Shown piece after piece: positions 13,549 to 24,382 of a stretch of DNA of 64,000 bases (position 1 is its first letter; each line of letters starts with the position of its first letter). The DNA lies in the NCBI GenBank assembly GCA_030562195.1, contig CM060203.1:13272534-13336533 (forward strand), in the 5' to 3' direction. Under the pieces are notes generated by a model. That model saw nothing but the letters and a program-made list of their open reading frames with translations, was not told where the DNA came from and ran no database searches. The translations under genes and the position numbers were made by a program. Source of the DNA: Nipponacmea schrenckii (lineage: Eukaryota > Mollusca > Gastropoda > Lottiidae).

Positions 13549-14303
13549 TTAAAACAGAATATAAAACATGATGTTACTCAGAGTTTCAGGCTATGCATGC
13601 TCTGGGAAACAACATGTTTTAGATTCCATTTTTAATTTCTATAACATTAATTTAATATAACACTTACCTTATAATAATGTACCATTATTATTTATGTGGA
13701 AGTTATTATGTTCCTGAGTTAGCACCTTTGATTAATTCCTTGTCTTCTTTAACTCTATTAGGTCTATAAAGGAGGATGTAAAATATTAACATTAGCTTAA
13801 TTTTTACTCCATTTCATCTCTGTTAAAATAATTTGAATTTATGAATCATAATTGTTTCCTGTTGATTGTTATATTTTCAAAATGCATCTTTAAACAAGGT
13901 GTTTTTATTCACCTTTGACAGTTAATCAACTTAATTAATTTGTCCTTGTTCAAAATTATGACCTAATTTTTTTAAAAATTAAAAAAGAAAATATATTTAT
14001 ACTTAAAGTTATAATTGTATTTCTTCTCATCAGGATGTTTCCTGTTAAAATCTTGTCTTTTCTCTTTCATATTTAAACTTTTATTTATTATGTTTGTTGT
14101 CATTTGCTCTTCAGACTTGAAACTTTGTGTTTCGTCAAGTTTTGAATTATTTGACTCAAGTTGTTATTATATGTTTCCACTTTGACATCTGGAAATATCT
14201 TAAAGTTTTGAAGAAATTGATTAGACATTACGTCAATTTGAGTTTATTAACCTGTGGATTAACGAGGAGTCTAGGATTAAATAGAAAGTGTTGAGAAATA
14301 ACA

Positions 14304-14343
14304 ATGGTGATACAGCGTAACTCTAGCACCAGTAGCCTGAAAG
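14304..14343 (+). CDS. TRAK: Candidate alternative first exon of TRAK (short N-terminus)
   Basis: An ATG at 14304 in a good context (AACAATGG) gives 13 residues, [13 protein letters not shown], plus one base before the donor GTAAAA at 14344. The remaining G joins TT of the 15884 exon to make Val, giving ...[16 protein letters not shown], a natural TRAK junction. A short exon of this kind would correspond to an isoform from an internal promoter lying downstream of the 11900 exon. The phase match and start context are seen; use of the exon is inferred. Confidence 0.5.
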
Positions 14344-17300
14344 GTAAAATTATGTTCTGTAAGAGTAATTCAGAAAGTTTGGTCTTCAATCTCAAGGCTC
14401 CAAAAGAACTACTCTCTAGGTTCCTGATTCTGTCAGATTCTGATGTTTTCAATTTATTTTTTGGTTTCACCTATAAAAGTAGCCTAGATCAGACAATGTA
14501 TGTATTGAATTTGAAATCTGGATTTCACTCCCATAATGTTAGATCTCAAGTAGAGGTTATGAAATGAATCAAGTTTTATGTCCTATTCTTCTTTCCAGTA
14601 GAGTAGAGCATTGAGCAGTGCTTTCTAGGAATAGAGCACTGGCATCCAGGAAGCAGATTCTCTTATACGGTCTAAACTTTTGTGGAATCTATGGTAATTT
14701 AGAGCTATCTTAGAGCTATAAGATTTTTCAAAGACTCCTCAGTGAAATTTCCTTATTATAGTTCAAAACCCCTTTAACTAATATTTTGTTTATATTAATG
14801 AGTGATATCGATGCAAGTTTGTCAATATTATGACTAGACAAATGATATCTATGGTTATGATAGCAATATCTTTCTGATAGCAATATATATGATAAATATA
14901 ACTTCAATATCATAAGATAATATCCTACATTAGTTTCTTATTGACTCTTTTTACTGTCAGGTGATGCTCTACAGTCTATCACGATTCTGTTACTTGTGGA
15001 AAAATGAAAACAAGACTTCCTTGTTGTGCATTGTTACAACAGTATATAACTAAATTTGCAGAAAAACTGTTGTTTTGTCATTTGTTGACACAAGTATTTG
15101 AATTGCAACTGTGCAAGGTAGTGTTTGTGGACCTAATGTTGCCATAAGGTGTGATCGGAATTCTTTGATACTTCATATGTACTGCAAAATTTGTGGGAGA
15201 ATAAACTAAAACTAAAGCAATCAACTATTTCAAAAGTGTGAATATGCCTGTCTTGTTAATGCCACCAAAGAATAATCCCCAATATTTCTGTGTAGATTAA
15301 GATGAATATTAGAAGTGATGTTATGTAGGTTAAAGTGTCAACTGTGAAATTCAAATTGATAACACATGATTGAGAGATAATTATCATTAATATATTGATA
15401 ACATTTTGAATTACATAGAGTTATTGAGGCACTTAATACATTATGTATAATGATAAATGAAGCAAGCATAATAGAAATATATACATATTATCAGGTATTG
15501 ATAGCTGAATTGTTACTGTTATATTACTGTTTTTTGAAAATAATTTCATTCAGATCAACTGTGTGATATGTTTGCTATTTACTGTGTAATGCCCATCTGT
15601 ATATTTCATATTAGATGTGTAGGACTACATTCTAGGTTCCTAATTCTGTCAAAGTCAGATTCTGGTGTTTCAATTTATTGTTTGGTTTGACATATAAAAG
15701 TAGCCTAGATCAGACAATGTTTGTTAAGAGATAACTTAATTGTTAGATGTATTTGATTGAATGCTTTTAATCACCAATCTATATGTGATATCAGTTAGCT
15801 AGTATCAGAAGCAATATTGTCAGCTACCAACCAATTAATTAATGACCAATTAACTAATGTATACAATCTGTTGTATATTTCAGTTCTATGTGCCGACCGG
15901 GTGACACAGATGACCAAAACATACAATGATATTGAGGCAGTTACACGCTTATTAGAAGAGGTCAGTTGCTGAATTAATTATGAATTTTTGTGTAGTATTA
16001 ATAGATATGTTACACAGCAATATTCATTTAGTTGCATTTGGATTAAGTGGATTCCCATAAACACCAAAGCAAAATATATGCTACTTTGGGCTTTTTATAC
16101 ACTATGTTCAAACAATCTATATTGTTATCATCAGGTCATATCCTAGATTATTGATAGTGAGTAGGTTTCAAGCACTCTTTAGTGTGAACTGTTTTTAAGC
16201 ACAATTCTTTACTTAATGAAGGGTTTTCAACCCTAATGATTATGGTAGTAGTGTATACAGTGGCCCATTATTGACTTGGATATTGGTCTCCTCATTTGTC
16301 TCATTCAAGTGTGTCTTCAGACAGTGATTGCAAAAATTTCACTTGTTTTATTCAAATGCATTTAGGGAGGAGCATGTTAATCTACATGAAGTGCAAGTCC
16401 AATCCTGGATTTTTTTGTTGTATACTGTACTTAAAATTTAGGCCCATTTTATCATTTTTGTAGGGAAAGAGGGGTTTAAACTGCTTACGGGAAACGGAAC
16501 AATTTTTTGAAAAAAAAGAGACCTTAGTCGCGTTCTGAAAGTCTAGAAGAACAACACGCAGCCAATGACAAGGTAAATTTTTCTTTGTCTTTTCTTTCCG
16601 GGGGACTTAAAATATTTAAAACACATTGTTAAGGTTAAAATTTTATTGTAGAAAGAACGTTTTTTTTAAAAGCTAGTCAGTTACGGGACAACTGTTCTTG
16701 GGAAAAAACGTGACTTGAGTCGCGTTCTGAAAGTCTAGAAGAACAACTATCAGCAGCCAATGACAAGGTAATTTATATCTTTGTACAAATATTGAAATTT
16801 GCCAGGGGAGAGCAGTCAGGGTAAAACTTAAAATCAACATTGATTGAAGATTAAAATGAATATTGTATAAGTTTAACTATATATTAACAGGTCAGTCAGT
16901 TACGCCATGATCTGTCTATGAAAGATGAGTTATTACGAGTTTATTGTCAAGATCTAGAAGATGATGGTACAGACGCACCACAAGTCAGTCCAGAGTAGGT
17001 GTAGCTTCTAGTACTTTTTATTTCTTAAGGTTTTCTTAAAAGATTTAAATCTTTGGAAAGAATCTGTGATCTGATGATCTTGCATCAGTACCCTTGCAAT
17101 ATGTACCCAAGAAATTAATACTGAAATCTATGAGGTCTTAAATAGGATCCTCAAATGCATTGCATGGATGATTTGCATACTTCTTGTACTGCTAGTGTAA
17201 TGTAAGCTGTATCTAGCCCTATCTACCATGACTTGTATTCTATGAGCTGGTTAAGCAGAATACTTTTCCCCTTAATACCACTGTACTTGTAATTAATCCC

Positions 17301-20300
17301 TTAATATTGTAATTATTCTAGAGATGGAGGGCTATCACTTAGTGTTATTAAAGTGGAAGGATTACACCACAAAGTTAAAAGTCTTGAAGATGAAAACCTT
17401 ACACTTCGACTTGAGGTACATTATTATCTTTTTCTCTTATACAACATCATTATATCCAGTTTAGTGATCCACAGATGTCTGATTAACAATTGGAAAGGTT
17501 CAAATTAAAGCTATCAAAGTCCCCATTACAAATAAAAGTTAAAAAAGTCTCTTCAAAAAATACTCTATGTCATATGTCTCTTTCTGTTAAAGTAAAATAC
17601 AAAAAAATGGAAATACTATTCTTATATTTTACCAATTTTGTACAGCTTGTAAAATTTGTTTTTGTGTGGCTAAAATCAAAGAAGGAAATGGTTGAATTAA
17701 TATTTACAATTATAAATTTGTATGAGAAAAATTAAAGTAATATGAATTTGAAAATAACTTTGACATTTTTAAAGTTTGACAAACCTGTAGGTGGTAATAA
17801 AATATTGTTAAACATGATTTCATCATGGGAGATTTTACTTTCTTCATTTCTTTAACTACTAAAATGTCAATCAAACAGTCAAGTTAAGGAAATGCTAGTC
17901 CTAATCAGACAGGTTTCCACTCTCAGAAAAAACAATTTGTGCATCAATCATTTCATTAGTCAGCCACAAAACACATTTTAGATTTAAACGTTTTTCTTAA
18001 AAGAATCAGGATTTTATCTAGGTTACGTTTTTTTCTGTTTTTGGTGTCCAGCTCAAACACATTTGAATTTCCCGTAGTATTTTCATATATCATGAGATAT
18101 TAAAATATGATTGCATGGTATTACTATTACAGACAGCCCAGCTTAAATCTGATACTAGTGTTATGGAAGAGAAGGAGAAAAAGCTAGTAGAAGATTGTTT
18201 ACAACAATTAGGTCAGTTTCTATATTTGATGGTAATGTGATATTGAATTAAGATAAAAGTTATTTGCATTGGTGATTGTTGTTGAAATGAATAAAATTTG
18301 CCTAAATGATGAATTACACTAACACAATAGAAAATTGAATGCCCTCTCATAATTGTAGGAAAATATTTTCTATTTATAGCTGAAGTTAATCAACAAGTAG
18401 AAGCCTTCGCTGAAGAACTGAGCAAAAAAACAGATGACAACATCCATCAGAAAGAGGAAATAACATCATTATTGGCTAAGATTGTAGATTTACAGAAGCG
18501 AGTCCGAAGTGTGAGTTTTGTTTATCCAGACTTATTTTGATATTGTTTGCAGTGTTGCAGATTCAAGACTGGAAGTGTAGGGTTCAGGGTTGTGGATGTT
18601 TATTGTTTAATGATGAGCTTATTTAAATTGTATTTTTCAGCTGACAATAGAAAATATGGAGTTATCCAAACATTTACAGGCCTCACAAGAATCTCAACGT
18701 AAACTCACTAAAGAGGTTTGTGTCTATTTTATTGATTTCATTGGGCGTGATATATTCTTAGAGGTTCAAGTGGCACTCTCAGCTTTTCATGCTGCTTTCC
18801 TCCTGTCTGTGACTGATAGTTTGGATACAGTTCTGTAACAAATTTTCCTCATTGGATACTGTATGGCATGGTCCATCTTCATTAGCACAATAATGGCTGA
18901 CAAATTATTCATAGTTTAGTTTGGTATGTTAAGTTTATTTTTCTATTCTAGTTTGGTATGTTAATTTTTAGTATGAAAAATTTTATATTTCTATTTTAGT
19001 TTGGTATGATAATTTTATATTTCTATTTTTTTAGTTTTTTTTTTTTGGTATGATAAATTTTATATTTCTATTCTAGTTTGTTATGATAAATTTTATATTT
19101 CTATTTTAGTTTGGTATGATGATTTTATATTTCTATTCTAGTTTGTATGATAAATTTTATATTTCTATTTTAGTTTAGTATGATAAATTTTATATTTCTA
19201 TTCTATTTTGGTATGATAAATGTATATTTCTATTTTAGTTTGTATGATAATTTTATTTTTCTATTCTAGTTTGATATGTTAATTATATTATATTTCTATT
19301 CTACTTTGATATGATCATTTTATATATCTATTCTAGTTTGGTATGATTATTTTATATTTCTATTTTAGTTTGATATGTTAATTTTCTATTTTTCTATTCT
19401 AGTTTGGTATGATAATTTTATATTTCTATTTTAGTTTGGTATGATAATTTTATATTTTTCTATTCTAGTTGGGAATGATGCAAGATAAGTATGATGAGTT
19501 ATTTGAGGTGTTAGAGGAAGCGAATGATGAGTTAAAAGTTTTACGTCGTAAACAACGTCCTAGTGGTAATCAGTCATATATCTCTAGTTCACTATTTAAT
19601 GTACCATCTGATTCACTCGCATCAGAATTGGAACTGTCCATGAAGAGTGAAGAACATCCCAGTGGCTTGACTACAGAAGAGAAAAGGTAGGGAATTATTA
19701 AAACCTTTTCTAATATTTGAATCTGCTTGAACTCTAGTCTTAAATCTTTTTCTGGATATTTTTCAGGTTTCTGCTATCATTGATCATAAGGATCATAGAG
19801 ACAACATTAAAACACATTTAGTCTTAAATATTAATTGGACTGTCATTTAATTGAATTTTTGATTTTAGAGCTCAGACCTGGAAAGTTTTCGAAACAGCCA
19901 AAGCTGCTAAGAAAGCTGCTAAGAAACGACAAGAGCAACAATCTCGTAGTGCTAGTATGATGCAATCCTCTACAGCAGTGGAATTTAAAATTGGTTCCAG
20001 TCAAAATTCATCTTCATGCCAAATGTCAGACGGTGAATCTCAGTATACTAGTGATGGATATGGTGGAGATTTAGACAGTGTTATAAGGTACAGACTTAAT
20101 TTTCATCTTCCTTTTTGCATGAGTTGAAACATATACTGTAGTTGTCTTCTTTTATTGAGAGTTGTGAAAGGGAGATAATGATGTGTTATGTACTTAAATG
20201 CCATCACTAATTTACCCAATGTTATCTTGATATTTATTGTTTAATTATTCAACTTTAAATGTAGGACATAAATCTTGAACTGTTATGTTCACTGCAAAAA

Positions 20301-23300
20301 CACTTTTCATATAGCGGATCTACTAACTTAATCTTGATCTATAAACAAAATGTTTTTATTTCCATTTTTCTTCTTTTAGTGTGGAATCTGATCTGGGTAG
20401 ACCTGGAATTCCTGGCTCCAATGATTTAGAGTCAGCATTAAAATTACTGGCTTTGAGGAAGGCAAATGAATTAAACGAGAAAGATTTTAGAGAAGATCAG
20501 AAAAAGAAGGAAGTGAAACAAGCTGAATCTGGCATGTCATCACCTGGTATGGCCAGATCACCTAGCAACATGTCAACAGGAAGTAGCTTTTCCTTTCTGT
20601 CATGTCCAGGAAGTAGCAATCATCAACATCAATATAAATTTCCAGAGAAACTTCAGATAATTAAACCAATGGAAGGTTAGTTTAAAGGCTTCAAATTACC
20701 ATATCCTAATAAGACTTTCCTAATGTACAGTGGTGAGATAGTTAAAAAAAGAATGAACATATTCATGAACAATTTATATGGTTTTTGATCTCTTATTTCT
20801 TTACTTCCAGATATTTCAATGTCACATTGTTCTTTTTACAGATGGCATGTCTTACTTAGGAGTAGAAGCTCAATGTCATTTCAACTTTCTTTTCCAGGAT
20901 CTGCTACACTAAATAAGTGGCAACAGTTAGCCACACCTCATATAGGTGGTATATTTGAGAACCGACCTGGTGTACAGATTAAGGGTGAAAGGAAGTTAGA
21001 TCTAGATGATGAGCTGTATACTCTCAGTGACTATGAAGAAGATGGTAAGTTTGTTACTAGTTTACACATACATGTAGGTACATCATAATCAGCTTCAGAC
21101 ATTACAGGATATAAGTTTTTAGAAACATTTACTGAACATAGAGATCTTTAAGAAGCTGTAGAGCAATCAAAGTTAAACTGAAGCGATAGGGGCCTGAGTG
21201 AAATGAGCATACAGAAATGCAAAATTCTAATGCGTGGCCATCATTTCAAAAATGAGGCATTGTCTTCATATGCCTTCACTATGATATTGCTATAACTATA
21301 ACACACAAAATTCAATGAACTCCTACAGAATGAAGAATTATGTTAGCTGATTTGAAGGTGTATCTTCTGCCATTACAGTTGGTTTAAAAATGAAAGTCAA
21401 TCTGAACTGATACCTGAACAAATCAGAATTAATAGGTGCCCTCTAATATTGAACAGTCTCTCATACCAGAGGAAAGAAAATGAACTTTTTCTTAAAGTTT
21501 CATTATTTTAATTTCCAGCAAAATGGAAAAGTGAAGGTTGGATATTTGTGCGAAATTTTTCTGATTGATAACTCCCTTCCAATAGTTGTAGATAAATAAT
21601 AAAAAGCATGTGCCAGCATGGACATTGTTTGATAGTTACAAGTAGATTGAGAAAAGCTTGGATCATCTTGAATTCTTATATAATAAATTGTTGAACTATA
21701 ATTTTTACTCAAAATGTAGTCAATAACAAACCATAATGCTTATTAGAAAACTGTCACAAAATTACGAAAATTTAGAAAACTTTGATAAACCTTAGCATGA
21801 ACATTTTTATAGACAATGTGAATGATAATGGTTGGATTGTGAAAATTAAGTTTAATAATAATATGCCTTAGAATAAAACCAGATATAGCTAAAAGAGATA
21901 CTTAGAAACAGGAAATTCAATGTACAAAATGGCTGAATTGTTTTTAAACAAGAATCGAAGACATGTAAAGTAAATGATTTATGGGTTTTGTTGTACAGTT
22001 ATTATAGAATGAAATGTTATGTAAATATACATAATAACTATTCATTATATATGTTATATTTTTTTGTAGATGATTATTCAGACTGTCCCAGTAGAAGGGT
22101 AGAAGATAACTCCTGTGTGTATACCTACACTAATTCTACTGTTAAACTACCAGATAACCATAATCAAATAGTCAGGTAGGTCTGAACACTATCTTGGACT
22201 CTAGGATGGTTAATATGCTGTTGTGCTGTACACAGGAGTTGATTAAAGTAACATTTCTCCACATATGACTTAATAAAACTCAACCCATATTGTGATTTAA
22301 AGAACACTGAGTATTATAAACCTCAGTTTATATGAGATTATGTCCCTTTAAGTTCTATTTATTATTTTATTTTGAGTTTAATTACTGTTGTTTATCAGTG
22401 GGATGTTACTGTTGCTTTTTTTAATTGTTTTATTGTTGTATTTGTTTTGTATTCACTAATCTTTCAAGACTGACTTAATGTTAGAGACAACTACCATGTA
22501 TCTGCCCTTTACTTTACACACTCACAGATTTAGCTCATTTTGTAGTACTTGTGTTAAAAAAAATATTCTTGTTTAATCTTGACGTGTGATTTGTTATTCT
22601 ACATGTATTTTATGTCGAGGACTTGGACGTTATCACACGACATTCTTCAATACAATCATTCCACCATCTTTGTTTTTAGAAACTGCCAAGATGACAGCCA
22701 AGCCAGTGGTGATATTTCTCAAAACTCTACATGGTAATTTACTGCTGGGTCTACCAGATTTATTTTATATAGAAAATGGGAAATACAGCCTGATATGTAA
22801 CAAATACTGAATGCTATGTACTACAAATTATGACATCTGAAAAGTGTTTTTAAAACTACTAAAACTTCAAAAATCTTTCATTTTGCATGTTGATGTTTTT
22901 TTATTTGGCTATTTTTTTGTATTCTTTTGTTTGCTCCATCAATTTTGTTTTTTACCTTGTGATCTACGTATTAACTTTTATGTCTCTTCTATTTTCAGTG
23001 TTGGTACCTCTGTCGTCATGACACCTATGCAAGCCTCGACACCAGCAAAAAGCAGCAAGACATCTAACACCTCATCGACTGCAAGTGGCAGCATGTCACT
23101 TGGACTAGCAGCTATCTTATCAAATCGTGCAACCTCAAATTTAGACACTGGTGTAGGAATGAGAAGCAGTATTTCTAAATTCAATCTTCCATTGATGAAT
23201 GCAAGATCAATGTCAAAGTCATCAGGGACATCACCAAAAAGGTCATCTCCTGAAAAGGTCACATCAGTAAACACATCCCCGCTGGAACAATCAGGTGCAG

Positions 23301-23536
23301 ATCTGTTTAATAAAATAAAGAGCACCGGTGCCAGCTTCATGGGATACCTCGGCGCTGCCAAAGTAGACTCTAAATCACCAGAGACATCAGAAAGCAGTAC
23401 TGAACCTCAGGTCAAGGTCATTGACTCTACGTCGCCAAGTGAAGCAGAGAAAAGTGTATCTAGTACTCTGTTACATAAAAGTGGCTCTAGTGTGTTAGGG
23501 GCATTAACTTCTTTTCGTCGTAGTGGAATGCTATAA
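14304..23536 (+). CDS. TRAK: Trafficking kinesin-binding protein (TRAK/Milton family), multi-exon gene
   Basis: Adaptor that links kinesin-1 and dynein/dynactin to mitochondria through Miro. Coding exons read from the sequence: 14304-14343 (one of two alternative first exons), 15884-15960, 16891-16994, 17322-17415, 18133-18211, 18380-18510, 18641-18715, 19469-19686, 19869-20087, 20380-20675, 20898-21044, 22070-22175 and 22999-23536 (stop included). Every junction is GT-AG and every phase agrees, giving about 707 residues without the damaged exon near 16.5 kb. Family hallmarks seen: [20 protein letters not shown] at the start of the HAP1-N coiled coil, then [15 protein letters not shown], a long coiled coil, a Spindly-like motif (SLASEL) in exon 19469, [14 protein letters not shown], and the signature [16 protein letters not shown] followed by [12 protein letters not shown] and RPGV. 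The tail is Ser/Thr-rich with a conserved MSLGLAAIL patch. Vertebrate TRAK1/2 are about 910-950 residues, so this one is short, mainly at the C-terminus. One invertebrate gene usually corresponds to both vertebrate paralogues. Family assignment is close to certain. Confidence 0.95.
14415..14507 (+). repeat. Copy 1 of a 93-bp block duplicated in the TRAK 5' region
   Basis: Matches 15630-15722 at roughly 85% by eye, including the identical stretch TATAAAAGTAGCCTAGATCA. It starts about 70 bases after the short first exon. Function unknown; it could be a pair of old interspersed repeats or a local duplication. Confidence 0.7.
15630..15722 (+). repeat. Copy 2 of the 93-bp block duplicated in the TRAK 5' region
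   Basis: Second copy of the 14415-14507 block, about 160 bases before the first shared TRAK exon. It keeps the TATA-like TATAAAAG and the same following sequence. Confidence 0.7.
15884..15960 (+). CDS. TRAK: TRAK exon: start of HAP1-N coiled coil
   Basis: Acceptor TTGTATATTTCAG precedes 15884 and donor GTCAGT follows 15960. It encodes (V)[19 protein letters not shown] followed by TRLLEE, nearly identical to vertebrate TRAK1/2 and HAP1 in this segment. It ends on a codon boundary, so the next exon must begin in phase 0. This is the anchor exon that fixes the family and the frame of both candidate first exons. Confidence 0.95.
16464..16767 (+). pseudogene. TRAK: Two damaged tandem copies of the expected TRAK CC1-box exon
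   Basis: The family has one exon here encoding KERDLELAA..GQSLL and the following coiled coil, 39 codons with phase 0 on both sides. Instead there are two exon-like copies, 16464-16572 (109 nt) and 16652-16767 (116 nt), each preceded by TAG and followed by a GTAA donor. They share a 28-base identical core starting TCGCGTTCTGAAAG, and both end in codons for SESLEEQ(L/H).AANDK, matching the expected exon end. Neither length is a multiple of three and neither has an open frame throughout. Fragments of the expected protein (KER or KEG, GQ..L, KKRDLSR) appear in different frames, as if several single bases were missing. Either the assembly holds two unpolished copies of one exon here, or the exon is truly broken. 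Skipping both leaves the reading frame intact. Confidence 0.7.
16891..17415 (+). CDS. TRAK: TRAK exons 16891-16994 and 17322-17415: coiled coil
   Basis: The first exon encodes [18 protein letters not shown] followed by an acidic linker ([13 protein letters not shown]). The second continues with [20 protein letters not shown] then NLTLRLE. A Glu codon is split across the junction (GA|A), using donor GTAGGT at 16995 and acceptor TTATTCTAG before 17322. The first half is one of the most conserved TRAK segments. The second corresponds to the vertebrate stretch containing the L.KKL..LEEEN..LRSE heptads. Confidence 0.92.
18133..18715 (+). CDS. TRAK: TRAK exons 18133-18211, 18380-18510, 18641-18715: coiled coil
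   Basis: These encode [20 protein letters not shown] then [49 protein letters not shown], and [20 protein letters not shown]. The order follows the vertebrate protein (EEL.KKTED...EEI..LL..IVDLQK). Donors are GTCAGT, GTGAGT and GTTTGT; junction phases are 1, 0 and 0. All of it is heptad-rich coiled coil, the kinesin-interacting part of the family. Confidence 0.93.
18916..19468 (+). repeat. Intronic minisatellite of about 31 bp containing splice-acceptor copies
   Basis: About 18 imperfect units of the type TTTGGTATGATAATTTTATA followed by TTTCTATTYTAG. The array ends exactly at the acceptor of the TRAK exon at 19469. Each unit closes with a pyrimidine-rich TTTCTATTCTAG or ..TTTTAG and reopens with TTTGGTATGAT. 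The true exon begins TTGGGAATGAT, so the array appears to have grown from the exon boundary itself. Confidence 0.9.
19469..20087 (+). CDS. TRAK: TRAK exons 19469-19686 and 19869-20087: end of coiled coil, Spindly-like motif
   Basis: The first exon encodes [20 protein letters not shown] then ELKVLRRK, followed by [20 protein letters not shown]. The DSLASEL core matches the vertebrate DSLAAEIEGTM, where an L-phi-x-E-phi (Spindly) motif contacts dynactin. The second exon opens with [20 protein letters not shown] and becomes Ser-rich. An Arg codon is split between the exons (AG|A). The acceptor before 19469 lies inside a minisatellite that repeats the same acceptor sequence. Confidence 0.92.
20380..21044 (+). 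CDS. TRAK: TRAK exons 20380-20675 and 20898-21044: Milton signature block
   Basis: The first exon encodes [20 protein letters not shown], a charged helix, a Ser-rich patch and [12 protein letters not shown]. The second encodes [20 protein letters not shown] then [20 protein letters not shown]. This is the most diagnostic C-terminal region of the family. A Gly codon is split across the intron (G|GA). A second usable acceptor (TTTTTACAG, just before 20842) lies upstream in the same open frame, so a slightly longer version of the second exon is possible but not needed. Confidence 0.94.
22070..23536 (+). CDS. TRAK: TRAK exons 22070-22175 and 22999-23536: acidic patch and Ser-rich C-terminus
   Basis: The 22070 exon continues the acidic stretch ([17 protein letters not shown]) and then [15 protein letters not shown], parallel to the QTNSTFTFTTCRI stretch of vertebrate TRAK. 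The last exon begins [20 protein letters not shown], carries the conserved [12 protein letters not shown] patch, then SPKRSSPEK and a Ser/Thr-rich tail ending SFRRSGML, with the TAA stop ending at 23536. A Ser codon is split across the intron (AG|T). This end is shorter than in vertebrates. Confidence 0.92.
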
Positions 23537-24376
23537 TTTGCATATTAGAGATGTGAACCAATAGCATTAATTGTACATCTCTATATAAATTTTAATCTTT
23601 CCAAATGTCTTTCAAATCAGTTATATATTGATTATTTAGTGTGTAGAAATATACCAAAAACTATATAGTGATATTTGTATATAGAAGACTTAATTAATTA
23701 TGCGCATAATTAATTTTTAGACATTCTTAATTACAAGCGAGACTGTTAAATTATAAATACAAGAGTGCTTATTATATATTTTCTGTGAAATAGTGTGTGA
23801 AATTTTCCAGTTAAATGTTTGTGGTGCGAATGGGAATAATTTCTGATGGTGTTTACTGAAATTGATTTAAACAATGTAACCTGACTTTTCTCAATTTAAA
23901 TATCTTCAGGGGAAAATTTGATTAGTAGTTTTAGGCAATATAACTTCAAACTGTAAATATTTCCACTATTACTGAAACCAAAAAACTGAAGTACTGTTAC
24001 TGCCTAGTCAAAAATTGGTAAAATTAAAAAGCTTTATACTCAGAATATTGAAATTAGTTTGTTTTAGAACTAGCTATTCTGAATGTACTATCTAATCATT
24101 ATCAGTCATAACTTTTCTTAATACAGCCACTGAAAATATTAACATTACTAATCTCTATACTATATATTACAATTCTAGATATAAGCCAGTTGTCTAGAGA
24201 TTGTATAAGTTTGAATTCTGAATAACAAAATTGTTTTTAACGTTAATAATTCTGCTATGTTCAACAATGAATTTGTATTTTTAAAGTATGTATATAGAGA
24301 AACTTATTGTATTAATTCCATGCTACCAGCTGTCATAGTGATATTACTTCTAAATTTTACCATTTAGTATATTCCA

Positions 24377-24382
24377 AATAAA
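24377..24382 (+). terminator. Candidate proximal poly(A) signal of TRAK
   Basis: AATAAA about 840 bases after the TRAK stop. Other AATAAA hexamers further down (including 25914-25919) leave room for a longer 3' UTR. Confidence 0.4.

Noticed and set aside
16464..16767. Mutually exclusive alternative exons of TRAK
   Set aside because: Neither copy has an open frame or a length divisible by three, so neither can be included without breaking the protein as written.
22586..22810. Extra TRAK exon in the last intron
   Set aside because: The frame is open but lacks a convincing acceptor-donor pair. The junction 22175-22999 is already in phase and matches the family.
22978..23361. 127-codon minus-strand frame
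   Set aside because: It is the antisense shadow of the last TRAK coding exon.
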